64,000 nt of DNA from Dyadobacter psychrotolerans (lineage in GTDB: Bacteria > Bacteroidota > Bacteroidia > Cytophagales > Spirosomataceae), in NCBI RefSeq assembly GCF_004349265.1, contig NZ_SMFL01000014.1, positions 1 to 64,000 of the forward strand, given 5' to 3'. Positions within the stretch are counted from its first letter, which is position 1; every line of letters starts with the position of its first letter. Below the pieces are notes generated by a model. The model did not search any database. It saw only the letters and a list, made by a program, of their open reading frames with translations, and was not told the DNA's origin. The position numbers and the translations under genes are program-made. This document shows positions 7,801-16,585 of the stretch, piece after piece.

Positions 7801-8307
7801 TTTAATTATTAAGAGCTTGAAGAACGATTTTTGATATTATACTCTACCAAGCGTAAGCGGTGCATCTGGGTGACCTCAGCGGTGGCGCCTTGTGATTCAA
7901 CGATCTGCTTTCGGCAGGCAGGCTTTATCAGTAGTGACTTTTAATGATAATAAGTTAAACAGACAGCTAAAATTAAGTTATACAACATTAAGTTACACGA
8001 GCATATTTCCTTGCAGAGGGCCTGCTTAATACTCAGACCTCCTTATATTGTGTTTCCAGGAGATCAGTAAAGTCAGTTGGCTTGGCAAATCAGAAATGCG
8101 GCAATAGGCCTTCAACGGCCGGCCTTTTTAAGTGGTAATGACTTCTGATAAGTTTCGGCCTATTTAGCTCGCTTGGTCAGACAATCCTTTCAGGAATTTG
8201 CCTTCTATCAGCAAGTATCTTTACATTGATTTTTTTACATTTGCTAAAAAATGGGATGTTTATAGCATTCTGTTATTTATCCTCCAAACCTTACCTTCTC
8301 AACGTTA
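7801..8307. other. Gene-poor stretch of about 500 bp
   Basis: No supported gene. On the minus strand at about 7807-7940 a 43-codon open stretch without a start codon ends RLRLVEYNIKNRSSSS and looks like the tail of a lost gene. A GC-rich fold with a short T-tract (AGGCC...GGCCTTTTT) lies near 8106-8131. Confidence 0.3.
8236..8243 (+). promoter_or_regulatory. Possible -7 box upstream of the 8308 gene
   Basis: TACATTTG fits TAnnTTTG and lies 64 bases upstream of the ATG at 8308. No clear TTG -33 element is found at the usual distance. Confidence 0.3.
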
Positions 8308-8637
8308 ATGAAAAAGTCAAACATTTTTGTTCACATCGAGCTCTCCAAGCTTGTCAGCGGGCTGAGCACCGATACAGCGCTTATCAAAGATTATCTTAAA
8401 TCCCAGGCAGGTTATTTCAACATTATCAGTTCAAAATATTTTTCAGATGAGCTCTCTGATGAATGGGAACAGATATGCAGCCAAATGAAAGACAAGGGTC
8501 CTAAGACTGATTCCGAGGGAAATATTATTGCAAGCTCTGTGATCAATACCATCGAACACATCTCTGTTGCGCAGTGCGTTTTACTGGTCACCCGCATTAA
8601 AAACCTTCAGCAAAAAGTAAAAGAGGAATTTGAGTAA
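8308..8637 (+). CDS. Hypothetical protein (109 residues)
   Basis: I recognise no family. The protein begins MKKSNIFVHIELSKLV and looks mixed alpha/beta, with a C-terminal helix ending KEEFE. It has no signal peptide or membrane segment, so it is probably cytosolic. It has an ATG start, a candidate promoter upstream and no coding neighbour on the left. On the right the IS1182 element starts 29 bp after its stop codon, which may have cut off a downstream partner. The gene looks real by composition and length; function is unknown. Confidence 0.55.
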   Translation: MKKSNIFVHIELSKLVSGLSTDTALIKDYLKSQAGYFNIISSKYFSDELSDEWEQICSQMKDKGPKTDSEGNIIASSVINTIEHISVAQCVLLVTRIKNLQQKVKEEFE

Positions 8638-8667
8638 AAAGAAGGATTCATTTGTGTAAAGTGCATA

Positions 8668-8695
8668 GAGGCTGTCTCAAAAAGGCAGTCTCTTT
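8668..8695 (+). terminator. Inward-facing terminator-like hairpin at the IS left end
   Basis: GAGGCTG can pair with CAGTCTC (one G-U pair), followed by five T. It would stop transcripts entering the element from the left before they reach the transposase gene. Confidence 0.5.
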
Positions 8696-8791
8696 TTATG
8701 ATCAAGGAGTATATTTTTTATTTTTCGTACATTCAATTTTTTGCATATTCGCTTGATTTTGTTACCTTTAGGTATATAAAATACCTGAGAT

Positions 8792-10324
8792 ATGTCCTCG
8801 AAACGACCTACTTTCAAGCGTTACGACCAGCAGCAAATTATGCTGCTCCCCCCAAGTTTAGAAGAATTAGTTCCAGAAGATCATCCTGTTCGTGTTGTCA
8901 ACGATGTGATTAACAGGATAAATATCGCGCCACTTCACGCAGCCTATCAAACAAAAGGAACCTCAAGTTATCATCCTCAGATGCTACTCAAAGTGGTGGT
9001 TTACGGTTATGTGAGCAACATATATTCCAGCCGGAAACTGGAAGCGTCTTGCAAGGAAAGTGTTTACTTTATGTGGTTAAGTGGCATGAACTTCCCTGAT
9101 CACAATACGATTAACCGGTTTAGAAGTGTACGATTAAAGGATGCCTTACGCAATATATTTGAGGAAGTTGTTCTGTTATTAGCTCATGAAGGGCTTTTAA
9201 GCATAGAGGAGGTTTATACCGACGGTACAAAAATCGAAGCTAATGCCAATCGTTACACGTTTGTTTGGAAAAAAGCGATCCAGACCAATAAAGAGAAGAT
9301 GAAGAAGCAGCTTACTCAGATCTGGGAATATGCCCAGAGTGCTAATGACGGAGATGACCTTCCAGATCCACCTGATTTTACTACCATCGACAAAGAAAAG
9401 GTACAGGATACTGTCAATAAGCTCAATGAAGTACTGAGTAAAAAGGAGAATATCGACAAAAAGTTAAAAGCAAAACTGAACTATGTTACCAAAAACTATC
9501 CTACCAATATTGCTCGTTATGAAGCGCAGGAGGCAATTTTAGGAGATCGCAATAGCTATAGCAAAACGGACACTGATGCCACCTTCATGAAGTTAAAGGA
9601 GGATCATATGCGCAACGGTACCTTAAAACCTGCCTTTAATGTTCAGATATCGAGCTCTAATCAATACATAGTCAATTACACAATACACCCCAATCCGACC
9701 GATACAACTACATTAACCGGCCATATCGCCCAGTATGAAAAAAGCTTCGGATCTGCTCCTAAGATAGTTACAGCGGATGCTGGATATGGTTCACAAGAGA
9801 ATTATAGTTTACTGGAAAGCAAAGGTGTAACTGCTTATGTGAAGTATGGCATGTTTGACAAACAGCAAAGTGCCAACTTTGGCAAAAAGCATCCGTTCAG
9901 TGCTGATAAGCTATTTTACAATGAGCAAAAAGATTGTTATATCTGCCCTATGGGACAGCAGATGGATTATATCGGCGATAATCACAGGAAAACCAGCACT
10001 GGCTTTATACAGACATCCAGGAAATACAAGGCTAAAAAATGTTACGGTTGCCCACTTAATGGGGCTTGCCATAAGTCAAAAGGTGACAGGGTCATTCAGG
10101 TAAACGTAGAGCTAGAAAGTCAAAAAAAGCGGGCTCACAATCTACTCAACAGCGAAGATGGTATTGCTCATCGAAAGAAACGATGTTTTGATGTCGAGCC
10201 TATATTTGGAAATATCAAGCACAACCATGGGTTCAAAAGATTTATGCTTCGTGGCAACGAAAAAGTTGCCATAGAATGGGGTTTGATTGCAATTGCTCAA
10301 AATATTAGAAAGAAGGCGGCCTAA
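8792..10324 (+). CDS. IS1182-family transposase
   Basis: At 510 residues this is full length for an IS1182 DDE transposase. The N-terminal domain (PTFKRYDQQQIMLLPPSLEE, then the helical DUF772 region, LSGMNFPDHNTINRFR) is followed by VYTDGTKIEANANRY with the first catalytic Asp. The central ITADAGY-like segment is IVTADAGYGSQENY near residue 330. A Cys cluster (CYICPMGQ, KCYGCPLNGACHK) and the C-terminal ECDVEP-like RCFDVEPIFGNIKHNHGF, with the catalytic Glu, close the protein. It looks intact, with no frameshift. It sits between near-perfect terminal repeats. Confidence 0.92.
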   Translation: MSSKRPTFKRYDQQQIMLLPPSLEELVPEDHPVRVVNDVINRINIAPLHAAYQTKGTSSYHPQMLLKVVVYGYVSNIYSSRKLEASCKESVYFMWLSGMNFPDHNTINRFRSVRLKDALRNIFEEVVLLLAHEGLLSIEEVYTDGTKIEANANRYTFVWKKAIQTNKEKMKKQLTQIWEYAQSANDGDDLPDPPDFTTIDKEKVQDTVNKLNEVLSKKENIDKKLKAKLNYVTKNYPTNIARYEAQEAILGDRNSYSKTDTDATFMKLKEDHMRNGTLKPAFNVQISSSNQYIVNYTIHPNPTDTTTLTGHIAQYEKSFGSAPKIVTADAGYGSQENYSLLESKGVTAYVKYGMFDKQQSANFGKKHPFSADKLFYNEQKDCYICPMGQQMDYIGDNHRKTSTGFIQTSRKYKAKKCYGCPLNGACHKSKGDRVIQVNVELESQKKRAHNLLNSEDGIAHRKKRCFDVEPIFGNIKHNHGFKRFMLRGNEKVAIEWGLIAIAQNIRKKAA

Positions 10325-10332
10325 AATGCCGT

Positions 10333-10373
10333 AAAAACTGCTTCTCCTCAAGAAAAAACTGCTTCTCCTCAAG
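10333..10373. repeat. Tandem duplication, 21-bp period
   Basis: AAAAACTGCTTCTCCTCAAG occurs at 10333-10352 and again at 10354-10373. It lies just after the transposase stop, inside the IS right end. It looks like a recent slippage duplication. Confidence 0.8.
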
Positions 10374-10439
10374 AATTAGCCTAAAAAAACTCGGACTTCA
10401 CCATTTTCGAAAATATATATCCTCCAAATTCGTCAAAAA

Positions 10440-10476
10440 TCAAAAAGACCGTCCCAATATTTTTGAGACGGCCTCT
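10440..10476 (-). terminator. Inward-facing terminator-like hairpin at the IS right end
   Basis: On the minus strand AGGCCGTC can pair with GACGGTCT (one G-U pair) and is followed by a T-tract. It mirrors the left-end hairpin and would block entry of outside transcripts from the right. Confidence 0.4.
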
Positions 10477-10617
10477 TATGTTTTTTCTGCACTGAAAGCG
10501 ACCATCAGCTCCGCCCTACCGTTCTGAGCCATTACACGATAATGTCTTCTATGTGGTTTACCACAGTTCTGCTGACTATATCCTGGATTCCTTTAATGCG
10601 TTTTAATTCAAAGCTTT

Positions 10618-10625
10618 TAACTTTG
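10618..10625 (+). promoter_or_regulatory. -7 promoter box of the HU-family gene
   Basis: TAACTTTG fits TAnnTTTG. It lies 24 bases upstream of the ATG at 10650, and AAAAGGA lies in the leader as a possible weak ribosome-binding site. Confidence 0.5.
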
Positions 10626-10649
10626 CAGATTCATTAAAAGGATAAGATT

Positions 10650-10937
10650 ATGACAAAAGCAGAAACTATTTCCAGAATTGCCGACAAGACAGGCATACAG
10701 ATAGACGAAGTCGAGAAGATCTTGGAAGCGTTTTTTATCACTGTTAAAAATTCCGTCAGTCAAGGGGATAATATATATGTGCGCGGTTTTGGAAGTTTTA
10801 TCGTCAAACAACGTGCAAAAAAAACAGCCAGAAATATATCGCTTAATACGACCGTGATCATTCCAGCGCATAACATTCCGTTTTTTAAACCATCAAAAGA
10901 GTTTACCAATCAGGTTAAAGAAGGTGCTTTGGTTTAA
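10650..10937 (+). CDS. HU/IHF-family DNA-binding protein
   Basis: The protein has 95 residues, the usual HU size. It starts MTKAETISRIADKTGI and has the EVEKILEAFF helix, then the conserved VRGFGSFIVKQR beta-hairpin leading into the DNA-clasping arm, where HU normally has RNPKTG; here the arm reads KKTARNISLNTTV. The C-terminal FKPSKEFTNQV matches the family's FKPGK end. HU proteins bend DNA and help recombination and replication. The non-canonical arm suggests an element-borne paralogue, not the chromosomal housekeeping HU. It stands alone between the IS and the tra block. Confidence 0.9.
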   Translation: MTKAETISRIADKTGIQIDEVEKILEAFFITVKNSVSQGDNIYVRGFGSFIVKQRAKKTARNISLNTTVIIPAHNIPFFKPSKEFTNQVKEGALV

Positions 10938-10945
10938 GTGAGCAG

Positions 10946-10986
10946 ACAGTCCCTGTTAGTTCTCTGCGCGGATTTTTAGGGACTGT
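10946..10986 (+). terminator. Possible terminator of the HU gene
   Basis: ACAGTCCCT and AGGGACTGT give perfect 9-bp arms with a 23-base loop, ten bases after the HU stop. Only three T follow, so termination is possible but not certain. Confidence 0.35.
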
Positions 10987-11357
10987 TTGATAATTACATA
11001 TAGTAGCGCCGATAAAAAGCACCCTGTTACAAATTTGGCAAAGTTCGAAACCATCCCGACGCTGGCTAAGAAGCGTTTGGGCTCATAAATAGGGGCACGC
11101 TGAACGCACCTATAAAAAAAATCAAGGTGAATCAAATCCGAATCCACAAAAAGCCGACCAGCTAATAGGGATATTTAGTTACCAACTTGTCTGGACGGTC
11201 TTATTGTGAGCAAGAAGTATCCAGGTGAAATCCTTTCGGGCGTTAAGCAGGCCTCCAACTGCCAAGCCGATTTCCAACTCCCTACTGCATTTGCAGATAT
11301 ATCAGGCATACGGACAGCGTCAAAAAAATGTTGTACTTTTTTGTACCTAGCCAGCGG

Positions 11358-11383
11358 TGTAAATTTAGATCAACAAATTTACA
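11358..11383. promoter_or_regulatory. Operator-like palindrome upstream of the tra operon
   Basis: TGTAAATTT and AAATTTACA form perfect 9-bp arms around an 8-base spacer (AGATCAAC). The site lies 65 bp upstream of the first gene of the conjugation block. Its position and symmetry suggest a dimeric repressor or activator site. Confidence 0.45.
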
Positions 11384-11448
11384 AACCTCAGCCGGTGTGC
11401 TAAGTTTCTACCAGACTCTTACTGTCTGCTGAGAAAAACTCCATTACT

Positions 11449-11967
11449 ATGCCCACTTTTTACCCCTGGACGGATTACCTGAAGGTAGTCGCACCTTTGC
11501 TTGTAGCCTACTATCTTTTTGTAGGCCTGAAGTTTTATCGTCAGGATATGATAGCTTGGTTTGCATCTAAGCGCAATCCACCACATCCTAAGAACCTGCC
11601 CGAAGAATTGCCACGAGATCCTGGATTTAACACAGATCTGCTTACTGGACCGCCCAATCCAAATCAGATACCGGATCACGAGCAAGATCATCAAACTTTG
11701 CCTGTATGGTATAATGAGCAGACGCTACATCAGCTGCTTCTGCTTGAAGATCAACTAGCAGATCTTTTTCACACTGCTCAACAAGAGAAGTTCAGTCATC
11801 CACAGCTTTTGCAAAAGTTAAAAAGTCATTTGAAAGTTTATGCAGATCTATCAAGCCCGCCACTGATGCTCACAGTCAACACGATCATTGAAGCTGCCTG
11901 CCAGCAAAACGGGTTGATACAATTGAGCGCTGATGATAAAGTGTTGATTTGGAATCAGCAACTTTAA
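11449..11967 (+). CDS. Putative membrane-anchored protein, first gene of the tra block
   Basis: This 172-residue protein has one N-terminal membrane helix (about residues 10-28, VVAPLLVAYYLFVGLKFY). It is followed by a Pro-rich linker and a soluble helical C-terminal half with YNEQTLHQLLLLEDQLADLF. I do not recognise a named family. Genes of this form often precede traE in Bacteroidota elements. The ATG follows a probable control region, and the next gene starts 68 bp after the stop in the same direction. A role in or near the mating channel is inferred from position only. Confidence 0.7.
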   Translation: MPTFYPWTDYLKVVAPLLVAYYLFVGLKFYRQDMIAWFASKRNPPHPKNLPEELPRDPGFNTDLLTGPPNPNQIPDHEQDHQTLPVWYNEQTLHQLLLLEDQLADLFHTAQQEKFSHPQLLQKLKSHLKVYADLSSPPLMLTVNTIIEAACQQNGLIQLSADDKVLIWNQQL

Positions 11968-12035
11968 ATGTTAAGCCTACCAGCCGGCTTTGCAAACACC
12001 TTACTAATCATTTTACAACTATAAATCTTTTAGCA

Positions 12036-12350
12036 ATGAGAACAAAACAATCATTTAATCGCCGTTGGATCTTAGCGATCAACGGTCTGTTCATCGCAGC
12101 TGCGGCCAATGCGCAGGGCGGTGAAGCTGGTATCCAGGAAGCCAACACATTGGTTAGGGGCTACTTTGCCACCGGTACGGACCTGATGTATGCGATCGGC
12201 GCAGTGCTTGGCCTTGTTGGGGCCATTAAAGTATTCCAGAAATGGAACGGAGGGGATCAGGATACTGGAAAAAATGTATCAGCTTGGTTTGGAAGCTGTA
12301 TTTTTCTGGTAGTCGTTGCTACGGTTTTAAAATCCTTTTTTGGACTGTAA
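12036..12350 (+). CDS. traE: Conjugative transposon protein TraE (DUF4134)
   Basis: This 104-residue protein starts with a basic N-terminus and signal-like helix ending AAAANAQGG, then two membrane helices (MYAIGAVLGLVGAIKVFQKW and a C-terminal FLVVVATVLKSFFGL). The length, the two helices and the QKWNGGDQDTGK turn fit TraE/DUF4134, which resembles VirB2/VirB3-type small subunits of type IV secretion systems. The ATG at 12036 is chosen over an upstream in-frame ATG at 11949, because that one overlaps the previous gene and would add a non-signal extension before MRTKQSF. Confidence 0.88.
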   Translation: MRTKQSFNRRWILAINGLFIAAAANAQGGEAGIQEANTLVRGYFATGTDLMYAIGAVLGLVGAIKVFQKWNGGDQDTGKNVSAWFGSCIFLVVVATVLKSFFGL

Positions 12351-12406
12351 GTTAAAACGTATAATAAATATCGTTAGGATCTTTTATTTTCGAGAAGTAC
12401 GGGAAT

Positions 12407-12730
12407 ATGAAAAACAACATCTATCAAATTAACAAAGGGATAAACCGCAGTATTACCTTCAAAGGTCTGAAGGCACAATACATCTGGTATATGGGCGCAG
12501 TGATGTTCGTATTGCTTATCATTTATGCCCTTATGTATTTGGCCAATGTCCACACTCTTATCAGCCTGGTTGTGATCGTTTGTTTAGGCGCTGTACTTTT
12601 TACGCTGGTTTACCATCTGAGTGCAGTCTACGGTGAGCATGGATTAAGTAAAGCGTTTGCGGCTAGAAATATTCCAAGCGTGATTAAATCATATTCCAGA
12701 AAATCGTTCTACCCAAAACATAAACAATAA
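12407..12730 (+). CDS. traF: Conjugative transposon protein TraF (DUF4133)
   Basis: This 107-residue protein begins with a short cytosolic NIYQINKGINRSITFKGLKA segment, characteristic of the family, followed by two membrane helices (about 25-45 and 50-70). It then has a basic tail with ARNIPSVIKSYSR. TraF of Bacteroidota is a small inner-membrane subunit, comparable to VirB3, that works next to the TraG ATPase. The next gene begins 12 bp downstream, so the two are surely co-transcribed. Confidence 0.88.
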   Translation: MKNNIYQINKGINRSITFKGLKAQYIWYMGAVMFVLLIIYALMYLANVHTLISLVVIVCLGAVLFTLVYHLSAVYGEHGLSKAFAARNIPSVIKSYSRKSFYPKHKQ

Positions 12731-12742
12731 ACAGCCAAGATT

Positions 12743-15208
12743 ATGGAAAAACTATTTGATGATCTGTTTCCTATACTGGATGTGCAGCACGACTGTATTC
12801 TTTCCAAACAGGGTGATATCACCATTGTCTTTAAGGCACAGCTGCCAGAAATCTTCTCTCTTTCCGACCAAGATTACCACGCCTTTCACAATAGCTGGGT
12901 AAAGGCATTGCGCCTTCTCCCGCCGGGAAGCATCCTTCACAAACAGGATTATTTCCTGAGCAGCACTTACCGGGCTGATTTTCAGAAAGAGGATACCAGT
13001 TTTCTTTCGCTGAGCAGCGAGCGCTTTTTTAACGAAAGGCCTTTTTTAGATCATAACTGCTATATCATGCTCACCAAAAGGCCTGCTGGCAGAAAAATTT
13101 CCAGCTCGGTGTTATCTAATTTGCTGCGTCCCACATTGGTTGCCCAACAAGCGCTCTCAGATCAGGCTTTGCAGGAATTTTTAACCTCTGCCGGCCAGTT
13201 CAAACAGGTTTTGGAAGATTCAGGTTTTATCCACTTAGCCCAGCTTAGCGGCTCGCAGCTACATAGCAACGCCCGCAGTGTGGGCTTAATTGAACAATAC
13301 TGTTATCTTTCCATGGCAGATCCTTCGCGCATCATACGAGATATCCAACTAAAGGACGGTATTAAAATCGGAGAAAAGCATGCTCAGCTTTATACGCTCA
13401 GCGACCCGGAGGAAATGCCCGCACAGTGTTCCAGCCGCAGAAATTATGAGAAGTATTCAACAGATCAAATCAAATTCAGCATTGGATTCGCCTCAACGCT
13501 TGGCCAGCTTTTGAGCTGTAATCACATATACAACCAGTATGTTTTTATTGAAAATACAGAAAAGACGCTCAAAAAATTAGAGAGAAAAAGACTTCGCCTG
13601 CAGTCGCTTTCACTTTACTCACGTGAAAATAGCCTGGCGTTGGATGCGACCAATGAATTCTTAAATGAGGCCATCAAAGATCAGCGTCTGCCGGTAAAAG
13701 CTCACTTTAATGTGCTGGCTTGGTCAGATTCAGAATCAGAGAGCAGACAGATTAAAAACCTAGTTTCTTCAGCCCTTGCACAGATGGACGCTTCTGCCAA
13801 ACAGGAAACGCGCGGTGCCGGGCAGATCTTTTGGGCGGGAATGCCTGGCAATCAGGCCGATTTTCCCATGAATGAAACAATCGATACCTTCGCCGAGCAA
13901 GCATGCTGTTTTCTAAACATGGAAACAAGCTATCACAGCTCGCTAAGCCCGGTAGGCTTGCGGCTGGGAGACAGACTGACAGGAAAGCCGGTGCATGTCG
14001 ACCTGTCAGATGAGCCGATAAAAAAAGGAATTTGCACCAATCGGAATAAATTTATCCTGGGGCCGTCGGGAAGTGGAAAGAGCTTTTTCACTAACCACCT
14101 GATGCGAAGCTATTACGAGCACGGTGCACACGTTGTCATCGTCGATGTGGGCCACAGCTATCAGGGACTTTGTGATTTGGTAGACGGTTATTATTTCACT
14201 TATCAGGAAACAAATCCGATCCGTTTCAATCCCTTTTTTATTGCGCCGGGCGAAATTTTGGATACGGAAAAAAAAGAAAGTATTAAAACGTTGATCTTAG
14301 CACTTTGGAAAAAGGATTCCGAAGAATTCAAAAGAAGTGAATACGTAGCGCTTTCCAATGCGATTACATTGTACTATCAATATCTTAATGCACGAAACGG
14401 TGAGCGGGCAAGCTTCAATAGCTTTTACGAATTTTTGCGTAATGAATACATCCAGGTTTTAAAGACCGACAAGGTCTCAGAAAGAGACTTTGATATCGCA
14501 AACCTGCTCTATGTGCTGCGGCCTTACTACCAGGGCGGCGAGTTCGATTACTTGCTGAATGCCACCGAAAATCTGGATCTGCTCTCTGAGCGTCTTATTG
14601 TTTTTGAGCTTGATGCAATCAAATCACACCCAATTCTCTTTCCGGTTGTAACGATCATCATCATGGAAGTTTTCATCTCAAAGATGAGAAAACTAAAAGG
14701 AGTCAGAAAAATTATTTTGGTGGAAGAGGCCTGGAAAGCGATCGCGAAGGAAGGTATGGCGGAATATCTCCAGTATATCTTCAAGACGGTTAGAAAATTT
14801 TTTGGTGAGGCCATTGTTGTCACACAGGAAGTTGAAGACATTATCTCCTCACCCATTGTAAAACAGGCCATTATCAACAACTCAGATTGTAAAATCCTTT
14901 TGGACCAGAGCAAATATCAGAACAAATTTGACCAGATTCAAGAGCTTTTAGGATTGACAGAAAAAGAGAAAGCAATGGTACTGTCAGTAAATAAAGCGAA
15001 CGATCCGCTCAAAAAATACAAAGAAGTTTTTATCAGTCTGGGGGGAACGCTCTCAAAGGTTTACCGTACCGAGGTAAGTGCGAGTGAGTATTATGCCTAC
15101 ACCACTGAGGAAACAGAAAAAATTAAAGTAGCTCAGTACGCTAAAAAATATGGCAGTATCAGCAAGGGAATACAAATGCTGACAGCAGATATTCAAAACA
15201 GTAAGTAG
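12743..15208 (+). CDS. traG: TraG-family conjugation ATPase (VirB4-like)
   Basis: This 821-residue protein is a full-length Bacteroidota TraG, the VirB4-like AAA+ motor that powers assembly and transfer of the mating channel at the inner membrane. The N-terminal half is the TraG-N region (LFPILDVQHDCILSKQGDIT at the start). Walker A (ILGPSGSGKSFF) lies near residue 439 and Walker B (IILVEEAWKAI) near 657, followed by a VTQEVEDI sensor-like segment. Despite the name it is not the VirD4 coupling protein, which is encoded separately at 24087. No frameshift is seen. Confidence 0.93.
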   Translation: MEKLFDDLFPILDVQHDCILSKQGDITIVFKAQLPEIFSLSDQDYHAFHNSWVKALRLLPPGSILHKQDYFLSSTYRADFQKEDTSFLSLSSERFFNERPFLDHNCYIMLTKRPAGRKISSSVLSNLLRPTLVAQQALSDQALQEFLTSAGQFKQVLEDSGFIHLAQLSGSQLHSNARSVGLIEQYCYLSMADPSRIIRDIQLKDGIKIGEKHAQLYTLSDPEEMPAQCSSRRNYEKYSTDQIKFSIGFASTLGQLLSCNHIYNQYVFIENTEKTLKKLERKRLRLQSLSLYSRENSLALDATNEFLNEAIKDQRLPVKAHFNVLAWSDSESESRQIKNLVSSALAQMDASAKQETRGAGQIFWAGMPGNQADFPMNETIDTFAEQACCFLNMETSYHSSLSPVGLRLGDRLTGKPVHVDLSDEPIKKGICTNRNKFILGPSGSGKSFFTNHLMRSYYEHGAHVVIVDVGHSYQGLCDLVDGYYFTYQETNPIRFNPFFIAPGEILDTEKKESIKTLILALWKKDSEEFKRSEYVALSNAITLYYQYLNARNGERASFNSFYEFLRNEYIQVLKTDKVSERDFDIANLLYVLRPYYQGGEFDYLLNATENLDLLSERLIVFELDAIKSHPILFPVVTIIIMEVFISKMRKLKGVRKIILVEEAWKAIAKEGMAEYLQYIFKTVRKFFGEAIVVTQEVEDIISSPIVKQAIINNSDCKILLDQSKYQNKFDQIQELLGLTEKEKAMVLSVNKANDPLKKYKEVFISLGGTLSKVYRTEVSASEYYAYTTEETEKIKVAQYAKKYGSISKGIQMLTADIQNSK

Positions 15209-15235
15209 TTTATCATTCATCAAATTCTTTGAAAT

Positions 15236-15913
15236 ATGATTAGACGGATTACCTTCTCAGTGGTGTTTTTTTGCGTGCTTCTCAGTCCGGTGCAGCAGGC
15301 GCACGCCGCGGGTCCGTGGGCTGCGGTGATCAAGGCTGCGGTAAAAAAAGTGGTCAAAGCGGTTGATTTGATGATTCAAAGAAGACAAAACGCGGTCATC
15401 AAACTGCAAAATGCCCAAAAAGCGCTGGAAAATGCCATGTCAGAATTAAAGCTCAAAGAAATCGCTGATTGGGTCGGAAAACAAAGAGATCTGTACGAGC
15501 AGTATTACGACGAGCTAAAAAAAGTCAAATCGGTCATCGCCTACTATTTCCGCGTCAAGCAAATCACACAAAAACAAATGCAGATCGTTGAGCAGTACCA
15601 AAAGGCATGGCAGATCATTGAAAACGACGCGCATTTTTCTGCCGCCGAACGTTTGCAGATGCAGCGTGTTTACAGCGGAATCCTGCAGGAAACGGTAAAA
15701 AGTGTCGATCTGATTTCAGCTGTGGTGAAATCGTTCAGCACACAAATGAGCGATGTAGAGCGGTTAGAAATCATTGATAAGGCAGCGCGACAAACCGAAT
15801 CGATTTTCTCTGAGCTTACCAGTTTTAATGACCGCAACCGCATACTAAGCCTTTCACGGGCCAAGAGCCAGCAGGATGCTCAAATCACCAAAGCGCTTTA
15901 CGGAATTCAATAG
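15236..15913 (+). CDS. Exported helical conjugation protein (TraI-like position)
   Basis: This 225-residue protein has an N-terminal signal peptide ending AHAAGP and a long helical body rich in Lys, Gln and Ala, with a probable coiled coil at residues 45-130 (KLQNAQKALENAMSELKLKE). The position, between TraG and TraJ, and the form suggest the TraI group or a VirB5-like periplasmic component. It is related in size, signal peptide and C-terminal layout (a DVERLEIIDKA segment, then RILSLSRAKSQQ) to the next two genes. It follows traG by 27 bp. Confidence 0.7.
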   Translation: MIRRITFSVVFFCVLLSPVQQAHAAGPWAAVIKAAVKKVVKAVDLMIQRRQNAVIKLQNAQKALENAMSELKLKEIADWVGKQRDLYEQYYDELKKVKSVIAYYFRVKQITQKQMQIVEQYQKAWQIIENDAHFSAAERLQMQRVYSGILQETVKSVDLISAVVKSFSTQMSDVERLEIIDKAARQTESIFSELTSFNDRNRILSLSRAKSQQDAQITKALYGIQ

Positions 15914-15937
15914 CAATACGGATTTAATCAGGAAAAT

Positions 15938-16579
15938 ATGAAAAAGCTGATTTTACTGATACTGCTGGGGTTGACTAGTCAAACGGTCAGCGCGCAACGC
16001 TCCCGGGAGTGGATCAGACAAAAGAAAACCCAAAAGCAGTATCTGATCGAGCAGATCGCGCATTTTAAACTTTACTATGAGCTTGCAAAAAACGGATACC
16101 AGACTGCGCAACTTGGTTTGGAGTTGATCTCAGACATCAAGAACCGAGAATTTACTCTACACAAAAACCGATTTGATTCGCTGCTCATTGTAAAACCTAA
16201 ATTGGTGTCCTATGCACAGGCCACCGGTACAGCGAAGCTGGCAGAGAACACCATTGCACTCTGCAATAATCTATCTGTTGAAATAAGATCCAGTGGAATG
16301 TTCACTGGATCGCAAGTGAGCCACATCAACAGGACACTTAATCTGCTGCTTTCTGATACCGGATCGGTGCTCTCGGATTTTAATCAGGAAATTAAAAGTG
16401 GTAGCTTTTCTATCTCTGATGGCCAGCGTGTGCAGCGCATAGGTCTTTACCACAAGCAAATCCTGACCAATTATGAATTTGCCATCAATTTTACCAGTGA
16501 AGTCCGACTGATGGCCCAACAAAAAAAACAGCTTAAACAAATAACCGATAACGTCCGGGCTTTGCAGGGTTTAAAATAA
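15938..16579 (+). CDS. Exported helical conjugation-locus protein, second of three
   Basis: This 213-residue protein has a signal peptide ending TVSAQRS, then a helical body including QYLIEQIAHFKLYYELAKNGY and LELISDIKNREF. Its end, SISDGQRVQRIGLYHKQ, matches the layout of its two neighbours. Proteins of this kind are often named TerB-like in Bacteroidota annotations, but I see no metal-binding motif that supports tellurite resistance. A periplasmic part of the mating apparatus is more likely from context. Gaps to its neighbours are 24 and 6 bp. Confidence 0.65.
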   Translation: MKKLILLILLGLTSQTVSAQRSREWIRQKKTQKQYLIEQIAHFKLYYELAKNGYQTAQLGLELISDIKNREFTLHKNRFDSLLIVKPKLVSYAQATGTAKLAENTIALCNNLSVEIRSSGMFTGSQVSHINRTLNLLLSDTGSVLSDFNQEIKSGSFSISDGQRVQRIGLYHKQILTNYEFAINFTSEVRLMAQQKKQLKQITDNVRALQGLK

Positions 16580-16585
16580 AAAAAG

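Larger units (their letters stand above)
8667..10476 (+). mobile_element. IS1182-family insertion sequence, complete
   Basis: The element is about 1.81 kb. The left end begins AGAGGCTGTCTCAAAAA (8667) and the right end, read on the minus strand, begins AGAGGCCGTCTCAAAAA (10476). They are near-perfect terminal repeats with one visible mismatch in the first 17 bases. One transposase gene fills most of it. I see no clear target duplication outside the ends. Confidence 0.85.
10938..11448. other. Control region upstream of the tra block
   Basis: This 511-bp stretch has no convincing gene. It holds an ACAGTCCCT/AGGGACTGT inverted repeat right after the HU gene (10946-10986), a TTGTAC direct repeat near 11330-11346, and a perfect palindrome at 11358-11383. 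It probably contains the promoter and operators of the conjugation operon. No box fully matching TAnnTTTG is seen. Confidence 0.4.

Noticed and set aside
11206..11403. 65-codon frame with a GTG start upstream of the tra block
   Set aside because: It overlaps the palindrome and the repeat-rich control region, has no recognisable domain and no promoter of its own.
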